A DNA stretch of 17,917 nucleotides, from contig JAIRNW010000078.1 in NCBI GenBank assembly GCA_031257795.1, forward strand, positions 1-17,917, in the 5' to 3' direction. Shown piece after piece: positions 1 through 7,734 of the stretch. Numbering within the stretch: position 1 is the stretch's first letter; the number at the start of each line of letters is the position of its first letter. This DNA comes from Holosporales bacterium. GTDB taxonomy: Bacteria; Pseudomonadota; Alphaproteobacteria; BNTO01. Below the pieces are notes generated by a model. That model was not told the DNA's origin, did not search any database, and worked only from the letters and a program-made list of their open reading frames with translations. Position numbers and translations under genes: made by a program.

Positions 1-239
1 TTACCTAATTAGGTAGTCTATTTTAGGACAAAAATCAAGAACTAAAACGAAGAAATATGCCACTTTCTGACTAGTTTTTTTCAAAAATGGGGTAATTCTA
101 GGCGGAGTTAGGGTTTAAATACATGTAGCTATAGCGTACTGCTCCATCTTCGGACTCACGGGAAAGTTACGGTTGAGCCATTTCAACGCCACCGCAAACT
201 TTTGGTGGCTGGGGATGCCAAGTCACAAAAAGAGCTGCT
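1..239. other. Non-coding stretch at window edge
   Basis: I see no convincing gene here. A perfect 14-bp palindrome (TACCTAATTAGGTA) lies at 2-15, and a short hairpin GCCACC..GGTGGC lies near 188-210. The second hairpin shares the sequence CCGCAAACTTTT, in inverted orientation, with the spacer just after the repeat at 5291-5415 (near 5431-5450). The two repeat copies therefore probably share flanking material too. A role as the terminator region of the minus-strand genes is possible, but no T-run hairpin is evident. Confidence 0.4.
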
Positions 240-344
240 GGCAGGAGCCTCGAAGCGCAGAAGCGGATGTACTAAACGTACATGAGTTTTGCACAGGATT
301 CGACGCAGAAAAGACCGATTTAGGCTATTATGTCAACGGGTTCT
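240..344 (-). repeat. Palindromic repeat element, copy B (partial)
   Basis: Read on the minus strand, this begins AGAACCCGTTGACATAA, then TTTTCTGCGTCGAATCC, CTCATGTACGTTTAGTACA and TCCGCTTCTGCGCTTCGAGG. The same blocks in the same order make up the element at 5291-5415. The block GTAC-loop-GTAC is shared with all other copies in the window. Only one terminal sequence is clear, so this copy is truncated or diverged. Its first two bases supply the AG of the TAG stop codon of the neighbouring exported-protein gene, so the gene ends exactly at the element junction. Confidence 0.7.
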
Positions 345-1755
345 AGTATTGAGAACGTATTTGCTTCATAATAGCCTCACTCTTGCTCACGTGTTTTTCA
401 GATTGGATCATTAAGTCCTTTATTTTAACAATATAAGGAATCGGCGCCAGCTTCCCTCTGAGGAATTTGGGGCAAACAATAGGCGCCCGAGGAGTCGTTG
501 TTTTATCCAGTAAATTCTGGCCGCTTTGCACACCGCCTTGATTTTCAAACTCCGCCAAGCCCAGAAAAACCGGGAGCCTCGCCGGATTTAAAACGCGCTT
601 CATCATTTTAGGGTCCCAAGCAACGTGACATGCAAAAAGATCCCAATTGCGCGTCTGCTGGTCCTCCGCCGATTTGTTCTCCAGAAATATGTGCTCGAAG
701 TCATCGTCAACAAAGCCAATCAATTCTCCATTTTCAGTGTGTATAGTCTTTCGACTATTAGAGACAGCCACTTCATACGCCGTTTCCTGAATGGCCGTTA
801 GCCTCATTTGCTCATATGCAAAAATTATTTCCCAATAAACCTCGCAAATATCAAACAATACATCGCCAAAATTGCGCAAAATTTTTGCGATTTGTCGCTC
901 TTGCGCTGATTTTTTTGCGATTTGTGTGTCGGCTTTTTCTTGGGCGGTATAAGTGTCGCATAAGCCAAAAAGACCGCTACCGGTGTTTGTCTCCGCAAAG
1001 CGATTAAACAAATCAGAAAACGTTTTCAGCAATAAGCTGGTTTCCAAAAACAAAGCACACTGACTCGTTAGGTGAAGACGCAGTGGGATGAAATTTATTT
1101 CATCAAAAAACGAGAGTGTTGGCCCAGCGTCATTATCCACTCCAACTTTTTTTGTGATTTCATTTTGTATTTTCGCGAATGTCGCCCGAATTTTATCTGT
1201 GAGCAATGGTGGGAATATTGTGAGCGGCACGGCGTCGGTTCCAACATTCATAAGCGGGAAGACGTCCTCGGCTGTTGGATCGTAATCTTGGACTAACCCA
1301 AGAAGCTCGGCTTCCGCAATGCCGTCGTTATACGATACTTCACTGACTATATAGTCTACCAACGACACAATGTCGTCATTGAACTTCACTAAACGCGCAA
1401 AAATGCTTTCCTCTGGCTTATACGGCAAATACGGCTCAGTTCCCATGATCCTACAGCGGCGGCGCGGTGCTATGCGGAAAAAAGAGATGTCCTCAAGCAA
1501 TGTTTTAAATTCACTAACGCTTTTTAGCAGAGCAAAATTTGATTCGCTACATTGCTTTGCCAAGTCTTGATATCTGATGATCGAGGAAACGACGTGATAA
1601 TTGGAAAAGGCAGAGAAGTATTGTTGTAAATTGTGAGAAATGTCGTGAATAACTGCGGCGGCCGCAGTGCAAGAGGAACAAGCGGAAGCGAATTGCACGC
1701 GAAAGATCCCGCAGCACAGCGCCAAGACAGCAAGTTTCCGATGGCGCACTATCAC
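343..1755 (-). CDS. Exported protein of unknown function (470 aa)
   Basis: I do not recognise a family. The N-terminus has a basic start, a hydrophobic stretch (LAVLALCCGIF) and an FASA|CSSC junction that fits signal peptidase I cleavage near residue 25, so export to the periplasm or beyond is likely. The mature part is a mixed, mostly helical sequence with scattered Cys residues and no membrane span. The start is GTG; its GTGA overlaps the TGA stop of the upstream coiled-coil gene, so the two genes are probably one transcript with coupled translation. A second GTG two codons later is an alternative start. The TAG stop is formed at the junction with a palindromic repeat. Pairing with another exported protein suggests a shared envelope or secreted function, but this is inference. 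Confidence 0.75.
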   Translation of the reverse strand: MIVRHRKLAVLALCCGIFRVQFASACSSCTAAAAVIHDISHNLQQYFSAFSNYHVVSSIIRYQDLAKQCSESNFALLKSVSEFKTLLEDISFFRIAPRRRCRIMGTEPYLPYKPEESIFARLVKFNDDIVSLVDYIVSEVSYNDGIAEAELLGLVQDYDPTAEDVFPLMNVGTDAVPLTIFPPLLTDKIRATFAKIQNEITKKVGVDNDAGPTLSFFDEINFIPLRLHLTSQCALFLETSLLLKTFSDLFNRFAETNTGSGLFGLCDTYTAQEKADTQIAKKSAQERQIAKILRNFGDVLFDICEVYWEIIFAYEQMRLTAIQETAYEVAVSNSRKTIHTENGELIGFVDDDFEHIFLENKSAEDQQTRNWDLFACHVAWDPKMMKRVLNPARLPVFLGLAEFENQGGVQSGQNLLDKTTTPRAPIVCPKFLRGKLAPIPYIVKIKDLMIQSEKHVSKSEAIMKQIRSQY

Positions 1756-2954
1756 GCAACTGCATTAGATGAAACCACACTAGCCGCAACGCCAGCCGGC
1801 GCAATCGCTTCCGCCTTCTTCAGTTGTTCATTCTCACTTTTCAATTGCTTTTTTTTCGCTTTAGCCAGCTCCGCCTCCTCGATTTGCTTCCCCATTTGTT
1901 CCACTTGCTGAAGAAGCTGCTGCTGAAGTGCGAGAGCCTCTTTTTGCGCCGCTTCCGCAGACGCGTATTGCCTCTTCAACTCATCATGAGCCTTAATTAG
2001 CTCATCATATTTTCTCTTCGAGTCCTCCAGCTGAGCGTTTAAATTGTTGCAGGTTTGTTGCAGCTCCTTCATCCGTGCTTCCATTTCGTTTAAATTACGA
2101 TTTGCGATCTCTAGTTGATCTTTTGAAAGGCTTTGTTCAGACATGTATTGTGCCAATTTTTGCTGACAAACTTCATATTCGCCTTGAACCCTCTTAAGCT
2201 CCGCCGAAACGCAAGCCAGTTGATTGTCCACATTCGCTTTTTCCACGAGCTGAGCCTGCGCAGCCTGCAATTGTTGCTGTGTCGCATTTAATTGCGCGGA
2301 CAAACTACTAACTTCAGCGTTCTTTGCTTCAAGAGCCGCCGTGAACTGCACGCGCTCAGTTTCCAATGACGCCATTTGAGCGCTTTTGTTTAATAGATCT
2401 TGCTCTTTCTGGGCTAACTGTTGCTGCAATTGAACCAACTGCTGCGTCAATCGTTCTATCTCTTGGCGAAGTGAATTGTTTTGCGCGGTTGATGTGTTTG
2501 CCTGTATTTGTGCGCTTCTCAATTTGCCATTTTCTATTGCCAATTGTGTTTGCGCTTGCTCGAGCTTGACTTTGAGTTGATCTATCTCGCCTTGCAATGT
2601 TGCTAATTTTTTTTCCGCCTCCTCATTTTGAGCTTGTAGATCGGCTAGAGCCTTTTGCCATTGCTCGTTGCTTGCTTTGCCAGCGTTGCCAGCGTTGCCA
2701 GCGTTGCCTGCATTCCCTCCAGGCAATAGCTTCCCGACAGAGCTGAGAACATTATCAACATTCGCCCCATCTTTTTTCCCTTGCCCAGCTCCAGCTTTGC
2801 TTTTGTTTCCAAATAGACCACCGACAATATTAAAAACACCGCCAACATCTGGAACGTCCAAAGCTTCAACAGGAACATGAGAGCTTGCAAAAGTCAGCAA
2901 AAGCAAGGCTTTACAAGAAGCCTGCTTAGTACACAGAATATAATGTCCAATCAT
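1752..2954 (-). CDS. Exported coiled-coil protein of unknown function
   Basis: About 400 residues. A hydrophobic segment (ALLLLTFASS) followed by VEA|LD near residue 32 suggests a signal peptide. A Gly/Lys-rich spacer follows, containing four tandem NAG units encoded by a 9-bp DNA repeat near 2684-2712. From about residue 95 to 380 the sequence is an almost uninterrupted Gln/Glu/Leu/Lys coiled coil, ending in an Ala/Val-rich tail. I place the start at ATG 2954; a GTG at 2963 in the same frame is an alternative, and neither has a clear Shine-Dalgarno. The stop overlaps the start of the downstream 470-aa exported protein gene, which points to co-expression. The coiled coil is so low in complexity that family assignment by eye is unsafe; a structural tether or a secreted effector are both possible. 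Confidence 0.75.
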   Translation of the reverse strand: MIGHYILCTKQASCKALLLLTFASSHVPVEALDVPDVGGVFNIVGGLFGNKSKAGAGQGKKDGANVDNVLSSVGKLLPGGNAGNAGNAGNAGKASNEQWQKALADLQAQNEEAEKKLATLQGEIDQLKVKLEQAQTQLAIENGKLRSAQIQANTSTAQNNSLRQEIERLTQQLVQLQQQLAQKEQDLLNKSAQMASLETERVQFTAALEAKNAEVSSLSAQLNATQQQLQAAQAQLVEKANVDNQLACVSAELKRVQGEYEVCQQKLAQYMSEQSLSKDQLEIANRNLNEMEARMKELQQTCNNLNAQLEDSKRKYDELIKAHDELKRQYASAEAAQKEALALQQQLLQQVEQMGKQIEEAELAKAKKKQLKSENEQLKKAEAIAPAGVAASVVSSNAVA

Positions 2955-3273
2955 ATCACGCACGAATCATAATATTATCTAAGTATTGATATTATCACCC
3001 GATGCGTTAATGATAAGTAAACGCGAAGAAAGGTTACTACTCGTTACTACTCAGCTATTGGATCTGATGCACGTGACGAAGCTCCGGAGTCCGTGCCCAC
3101 CACAGACCTCCAGGAAACTGAAGAAGATAGCGGATAGTGAAATCAGGACTGCCCTCTTGCTTTGTGAAACCGCTGCTGGACTTAAGAACTATGTTTGTTG
3201 TACGCTGTGCTGGTTGACGCTACACCCAGTCCTCTGTGGCTGGGGGTTATAGTCGGGCGTAAAAAACCTGAAG
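2955..3273. other. Intergenic region between divergent genes
   Basis: This separates the minus-strand coiled-coil gene from the plus-strand kinase gene. The AT-rich part at 2964-3005 (with TAATATTATC and TGATAATATC) is a plausible place for divergent promoters. On the minus strand TTATCA, 16 bp, TAATAT is possible but weak. A direct repeat GTTACTACTC/GTTACTACTC lies near 3033-3053 and a short hairpin ACCCAG..CTGGGG near 3223-3245. A short open stretch with an acidic tail (TEEDSG stop near 3140) has no start codon and could be a gene remnant. No gene is supported. Confidence 0.4.
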
Positions 3274-5271
3274 ATGGAACACAGAAAAAACAAGCAGATC
3301 ACACAAACCGCAGCTAACGGAGCAGAAGGCAGCGGCGCCTTCGTATCAGATCTGCACACAAACAAAAATTGGGCACTCGTGCTCAGTTGCCTCGCCGTCC
3401 TTTCCGGGCTTTCCACGTACACCGCAATAGGGCTTGGTGGCGTCTCCCTAGCCCAGAAAACCCCGCTCGTCACCCTCCTAACAGTCGTAGACATCGTCAT
3501 CATAGCGCTGCTTGCGTTTGTCGTGGCCCAGCGAATTTTCTGGATTTTCCAAGAACACAAGCGCGGCGCAATAGGCGCCAGGCTGCACATCACGATAGTC
3601 AGCCTTTTCTCCATGGTGACCATGGCCCCCGCCATCGTCGTGTCGATCCTTGCAATCACGTTCTTCAAGTCTGGGGTGTCACTGTGGTTCAGCACGCCTG
3701 TGCGCGACACACTGAACGATGCGGGGACCGTCGCCGAGCTGTATCTGCAGGAGCACATGCGCGGAATACGCGTTGATGCGATGTTCGTGGCGAACAAAAT
3801 AAAACCATTGATGTTTGAGTTCGATTTGTTTTCAGAAAAAGACAAACTCAGTTTCCAAAAAGAACTGGACGAAATAATAGAGCAGCAAAGCTTGGATGAA
3901 GGGCTCGTCCTCGTTATCGACAAAACGTCTCAGCGCCAAACATCCGTTGGAACATCTCTTTCCTTCTTGCTAGAGATGAAGCTCGGCGACGACCTCTCCA
4001 GCGAGGAAGACACTGGGTTATGGATGGCCTTAAACATGGTCACCAACGGGGATGTTCTCGTTAGGGAGCAGCAGGGGGTTATGCAAGCCCTGACGTACGT
4101 TGACTCTGAGATGCGTGAGACGATGGCGTATGTGTGGGTTGGAAAGGATATTGACAGGAATATATTGAAATACGTTACAACCGCGCGCGATTCCACGGAA
4201 TACTACAACAAACTGCTCGAGAACCACGGGCAATTCCAATTCGTCCTCATCACTTTATTCGCTCTGTCCTCGCTTTTGCTGTTGCTGGCGGCCATATGGG
4301 TTGGGCTTTTCTTTGCAAATATTTTGATAGAGCCGATAAGGCAGCTAATCTCCGCGGCCGACAGCGTTAGCAACGGGGATCTTTCCATCAGAATCAAAAA
4401 CACATACAAAAAGAATGAGTTGGGGCACTTGGTTGAGTCATTTAATAGGATGACTGAAAGGCTCGAGCACCAAAATAAAGATTTAATTGTGAGCGAAAAA
4501 AAGTCGGCCTGGGCAGATATTGCGAGGAAAATTGCGCATGAGGTGAAAAACCCCCTAACTCCGATCCAGCTTTCTGCGGAAAGGATAAGGCGCAAGTATG
4601 GGGGCGAGATAAGGGGAGACACGCTGACATTCGAGAAATGTATAGACACAATAGTGCGCCAAGTTTCTCATATAGAAAATTTGATTAATGAGTTTTCGGC
4701 GTTCGCGCGTATGCCGGAGGCTGTGATCGTGCCAACTGATGTTGGGCAGTTGATCCGCGACGCCATCTTTTTGCAGAAGCAAACGTATCCGAACATCGAT
4801 TTTTTTGTTGAGTTTCCGGATGGAACTGTAAAATCCGATTGTGTGGAAAAAGGCGCGAAGAGCAGGGAAGGGGAGGGAGCCATTGTGTGGCCATGCGATG
4901 CCCAGCAGATGTCCCAGGTTTTTGTAAACATCCTCCAAAACGCGGCCAACGCTATAACTGAGAATATCAGATCTCTCTCTGATGGTGGTGAAGCGGTGGA
5001 AGCTCCAAAAGATGGGAAAATAATGGTTGTTGTCCAGCGAAAAAAGGACGAGCTCTGTTTAATAATAGAGGACAACGGCCCTGGTTTCCCTAAAGAAAAG
5101 AGAGAGCGCCTGTTCGAGCCGTATTACACCACGAGAAAAAATGGAACGGGTCTTGGAATGGCAATTGTGCTGAGAATAGTAACTGAACACTCTGGAACTA
5201 TGGAATTGAAAGACGCACAGAAGCTTTGCGGAGCCATGGTGGAGATCAAACTGCCGTTGCGCCACTTGTAG
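3274..5271 (+). CDS. ntrY: NtrY-like membrane sensor histidine kinase
   Basis: Sensor kinase of the NtrY type, which in alphaproteobacteria phosphorylates the response regulator NtrX. Three membrane spans lie at about residues 33-52, 66-88 and 105-130, followed by an extracytoplasmic region of about 190 residues, a fourth span at about 323-350 and a HAMP linker. The dimerisation/phosphotransfer domain has the NtrY signature IAHEVKNPLTPIQLSAERIR with the phospho-accepting His at 422. The ATPase domain shows an N box (NILQNAAN from 552), DNGPGF (from 600) and GTGLGM (from 624). At 665 residues it is shorter than usual because the PAS domain normally found between HAMP and the His domain is missing: the HAMP coiled coil runs straight into SEKKSAWADIARK. 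No ntrX is adjacent. The Shine-Dalgarno is weak. A palindromic repeat starts 20 bp after the stop. Confidence 0.92.
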   Translation: MEHRKNKQITQTAANGAEGSGAFVSDLHTNKNWALVLSCLAVLSGLSTYTAIGLGGVSLAQKTPLVTLLTVVDIVIIALLAFVVAQRIFWIFQEHKRGAIGARLHITIVSLFSMVTMAPAIVVSILAITFFKSGVSLWFSTPVRDTLNDAGTVAELYLQEHMRGIRVDAMFVANKIKPLMFEFDLFSEKDKLSFQKELDEIIEQQSLDEGLVLVIDKTSQRQTSVGTSLSFLLEMKLGDDLSSEEDTGLWMALNMVTNGDVLVREQQGVMQALTYVDSEMRETMAYVWVGKDIDRNILKYVTTARDSTEYYNKLLENHGQFQFVLITLFALSSLLLLLAAIWVGLFFANILIEPIRQLISAADSVSNGDLSIRIKNTYKKNELGHLVESFNRMTERLEHQNKDLIVSEKKSAWADIARKIAHEVKNPLTPIQLSAERIRRKYGGEIRGDTLTFEKCIDTIVRQVSHIENLINEFSAFARMPEAVIVPTDVGQLIRDAIFLQKQTYPNIDFFVEFPDGTVKSDCVEKGAKSREGEGAIVWPCDAQQMSQVFVNILQNAANAITENIRSLSDGGEAVEAPKDGKIMVVVQRKKDELCLIIEDNGPGFPKEKRERLFEPYYTTRKNGTGLGMAIVLRIVTEHSGTMELKDAQKLCGAMVEIKLPLRHL

Positions 5272-5290
5272 CATGCTTCAGCTCGATTTT

Positions 5291-5415
5291 AGAGCCCGTT
5301 GACATAAGATTTGATTGGTTTTTCTGCGTCGAATCCGGTTCGAAGCTCATGTACGTTTAGTACACTCCGCTTCTCCTGAAAAATCCTCAATTTAAATCCT
5401 ATGTCAACAGGTTCT
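5291..5415. repeat. Palindromic repeat element, copy A (complete)
   Basis: 125 bp with inverted ends: left AGAGCCCGTTGACATAAGAT, right (complemented) AGAACCTGTTGACATAGGAT. The core contains TTTTCTGCGTCGAATCC, a GTAC-TAAAC-GTAC hairpin in complemented orientation, and TCCGCTTCTCCTGAAAAATC. It shares its core with the copies at 240-344, 9847-10098, 15804-15947 and 16089-16189. I see no target duplication. It lies 20 bp downstream of the kinase stop codon, so in RNA it would be a 3'-UTR structure. The remaining 200 bp up to tssA hold no gene that I can see. Confidence 0.8.
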
Positions 5416-5615
5416 GAATGCGCACAGCCACAAAAGTTTGCGGTTTTGTATAACATCAGACATTCCGCGGCTACACGGTTCTTTCAAGTTAACGCTTTTT
5501 TTACTTTTGCTTTTTTAGAATCAGCATGGTTCAGGGATTTTATGGGGTTATGTGCCTCTAGCCTTACCTAATCACAACCATTTTTGCTGCTGAGTGTAAA
5601 TGAACAAAAATAAGT

Positions 5616-6902
5616 ATGAATGAAGCCTTAAAATACAACGATGATAATATTTGCGAAGAGTTGGATAGTGTCGTATACAAAATTTTGAATGCGAGTACGG
5701 CTGACTCCCCCAGGCGCAACCTCTGTTACGAGCCCGTGTATGACAAAATAAAAAACGCGCGTACCGAAGAAGACGAAACCCTAGACATGGGCATCTGGCA
5801 GCGCGAGCTGAAAAAAGCCAATTGGGAAGAGGTTTGCGAGTTGTGCAAAAGCGCGCTCGTGAACGAAACGAACGATCTCCAAATTGCGGTGTGGCTGTGC
5901 GAGGCCTGGTGCGTGCGGGAAAATTGGCGCGGCCTGCAGGCGTCGTTCCTCTTCGTCAAAGAGTTTCTGCAAAAATGCTGGGACAACTGCTACCCGCTCG
6001 TTGAAACCGACAGCCTGGATACCGGAATCGAGCACAGAGGAAGGATCCTGGAATGGTTCGTCGGCAAAATGGAAGAGCGCATCACGTTTTTCCCTTTGAA
6101 TCAGCGAAGCGCAGTCATGCCAACCCCTCTCGACCTAGCAACGTGGCTTTACGCGCAAAACCTGGACGCCGTTGAGCGCAGGTCGGGAAGCACCGCTGCG
6201 TCGAGCAACACAGAGGTCGTTACACTAATAAAATTTCGTCGTGTTTTGAAGCAAACAGACCCAGAATATATACTGGGGATCCGCGATGTTCTCTCTTTTG
6301 TGAGGGAGCAAATCCGCGAAATCGAGGATTTTTTAGCGCCACGGTGCAATAACCAAGAACCCTCCTTCAACCATCTTAAAGAAATGATAGGGAGCTTAAA
6401 CGGGCTTTGCGACTTTGCTCTAAGCAAAAACAGCGATAACAATGAAGCCGCCCCCGTGCAGGAATTTTATGATGAGGGCTGGATAGGCGAGTCTTATGAT
6501 GAGGTGGTCGCTGAGGAGAAGGGCAAAGAGGAATCCGTAGAAGAAAGGGTCCAAACCGAGGAGAAAAGTGCGCAAAATGCGGAGATTGCCTCTACAAAAG
6601 AAAATCACGATACCCCAACAGAAGAAAGCACGACACACCCGAACGCCGGAGAAAGCGTTACAATCCAATTAGCAAACAGAACGGTTTCTCCTTCTGGCAG
6701 ACTTGAGGCATACGAAGCATTGAAGGCTGTTTCAGAGTATTTACTAGAGATCGAAGCCCATAGCCCCGTTCCATACATTGTTAGACTTGTTTCAGGATGG
6801 CATGGAAAGTCTTTGCCGGATATCATTGAAGACGTAACAAAAGGGGAAACGCAAGGAAGCAGGATCTTGAAAATGTTAGCAGAACTTGCTAAAAATGGAT
6901 GA
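5616..6902 (+). CDS. tssA: Type VI secretion protein TssA (ImpA family)
   Basis: TssA acts at the baseplate and distal end of the T6SS sheath during assembly. The N-terminal ImpA domain is clear at about residues 38-140: CYEPVYDKIKNARTEED, then GIWQRELKKANWEEVCELC, then a helical stretch with ETNDLQIAVWLCEAW and CWDNCYP. The C-terminal end (about 361-428: RLEAYEALKAVSEYLLEIE, HSPVPYIVRLVSGW) matches the conserved tail of the family. Between them, at about 283-355, lies a Glu-rich, probably disordered linker that makes this 428-residue protein longer than many relatives. The ATG is the first start after an in-frame TGA and has no obvious Shine-Dalgarno. No other T6SS gene is in the window. The next gene starts inside its 3' end. 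Confidence 0.88.
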   Translation: MNEALKYNDDNICEELDSVVYKILNASTADSPRRNLCYEPVYDKIKNARTEEDETLDMGIWQRELKKANWEEVCELCKSALVNETNDLQIAVWLCEAWCVRENWRGLQASFLFVKEFLQKCWDNCYPLVETDSLDTGIEHRGRILEWFVGKMEERITFFPLNQRSAVMPTPLDLATWLYAQNLDAVERRSGSTAASSNTEVVTLIKFRRVLKQTDPEYILGIRDVLSFVREQIREIEDFLAPRCNNQEPSFNHLKEMIGSLNGLCDFALSKNSDNNEAAPVQEFYDEGWIGESYDEVVAEEKGKEESVEERVQTEEKSAQNAEIASTKENHDTPTEESTTHPNAGESVTIQLANRTVSPSGRLEAYEALKAVSEYLLEIEAHSPVPYIVRLVSGWHGKSLPDIIEDVTKGETQGSRILKMLAELAKNG

Positions 6903-7479
6903 TGGGCTGTTTACTTGTAGAGTAGCTATAGTGAATTACAGAAGTAATTTTAATGTGCTACGGTGCTTCACGATACTTCCCTGTATACTTTGCTTGGAAG
7001 CAAACGCCTTAGCAAAAGAGCCTGAACCGCGTTATAAGAATATCCTCCAACGTGTTATCGGACGGCCAGTTTCCAAAAGGAAGGAAGGAGATGGTAAGCC
7101 TTCGTTACAGAAACAAGTGAAAAGTAATGCGAAAGGGAAAAAGGGCGACGTTTCAAAATTGGCTTGTTCTGTGGCGCTAACCGGGATACCAAAAGGACAA
7201 GGGGGTTGTGGGAAAACTGGCTCTGATAACAATCTGTCTGCTCCAGTAGAAAAAAATATTGAGGGGGAGATGGAATGCACCTATAAGAAGGACATAAAGG
7301 AAAATTTTGAAGAAGAATGGATGAAAAACTCACCGTTAAAGGCCAAGAGAGGCGATAATAGCGATGATAACCCGCTTCAGCTTCCGGAGAGAGGTGGGGT
7401 TGTGGAAATTGGAAAGAAAAAAAACAATATAAAGGATGAAGTTCCCTATCATCTTAAATCTTATGCCAACGGGTTCTAA
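6895..7479 (+). CDS. Small exported protein of unknown function
   Basis: I do not recognise a family. ATG 6895 overlaps the tssA stop by 8 bp, indicating coupled expression. An in-frame GTG at 6955 would instead give a textbook signal peptide (MLRCFTILPCILC..ANALA|KE), so the true start may be there, preceded by AGAAG. The mature protein is short, very hydrophilic and Lys/Gly/Glu-rich, probably largely disordered, with a few Cys residues. The last residues (SYANGF) and the stop are encoded by a 22-bp sequence identical, apart from one base, to the end of the palindromic repeats. Linkage to tssA makes a T6SS-associated or host-directed role conceivable, but nothing in the sequence shows it. 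Confidence 0.6.
   Translation: MDDGLFTCRVAIVNYRSNFNVLRCFTILPCILCLEANALAKEPEPRYKNILQRVIGRPVSKRKEGDGKPSLQKQVKSNAKGKKGDVSKLACSVALTGIPKGQGGCGKTGSDNNLSAPVEKNIEGEMECTYKKDIKENFEEEWMKNSPLKAKRGDNSDDNPLQLPERGGVVEIGKKKNNIKDEVPYHLKSYANGF
7456..7477 (-). repeat. Solo end of palindromic repeat
   Basis: Complemented, this reads AGAACCCGTTGGCATAAGAT plus two bases, one base different from the terminal repeat of the 5291 and 240-344 elements. No core or second end is found nearby. It overlaps the stop codon of the gene ending at 7479: the final T of the repeat is the T of TAA. Confidence 0.65.
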
Positions 7480-7495
7480 AAAAGAGGGAAAAAGC

Positions 7496-7522
7496 TTGAG
7501 GAGCATTAGAATCCCGTATAAA
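7496..7522 (+). promoter_or_regulatory. Candidate promoter for tRNA-Arg
   Basis: TTGAGG at 7496-7501 and TATAAA at 7517-7522 are separated by 15 bp, a little short of the ideal. The predicted start lies about 12 bp before the tRNA 5' end, which suits a short leader. Judged by eye only. Confidence 0.35.
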
Positions 7523-7541
7523 CTCCAAAAGTAAATCAAAA

Positions 7542-7615
7542 GCGCCCGTAGCTCAATTGGATAGAGCGTCAGACTACGGATCTGAAGGCTATGGGTTCGA
7601 TTCCTGTCGGGCGCA
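7542..7615 (+). tRNA. tRNA-Arg (anticodon ACG)
   Basis: A complete cloverleaf of 74 nt. The acceptor arm GCGCCCG pairs with CGGGCGC, followed by discriminator A. The D stem is GCTC/GAGC, the anticodon stem TCAGA/TCTGA with loop CTACGGA (anticodon ACG), and the T arm ATGGG-TTCGATT-CCTGT with wobble pairs. CCA is not encoded (TCC follows). Anticodon A34 is normally edited to inosine by TadA to read CGU/CGC/CGA. Confidence 0.95.
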
Positions 7616-7734
7616 TCCGTGTTGTATCTTTATAAAAACAGCCCTTAATGCTTTGAATTTTCTTCAATGTTTTTACGAAATTTGTTTATTACACAGTGGC
7701 TTGTTAGGGGCCAAGTGATTTTGTCGGAGGAGTC

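Noticed and set aside
2986..3252. An 88-codon plus-strand frame before the kinase gene
   Set aside because: Unusual composition, no ribosome-binding site, and another frame in the same stretch looks equally coding; not enough to call a gene.
3189..3923. A 244-codon minus-strand frame opposite the kinase N-terminus
   Set aside because: It is Ser/Thr/Arg-rich with no domain and runs against a kinase with membrane spans and all catalytic motifs.
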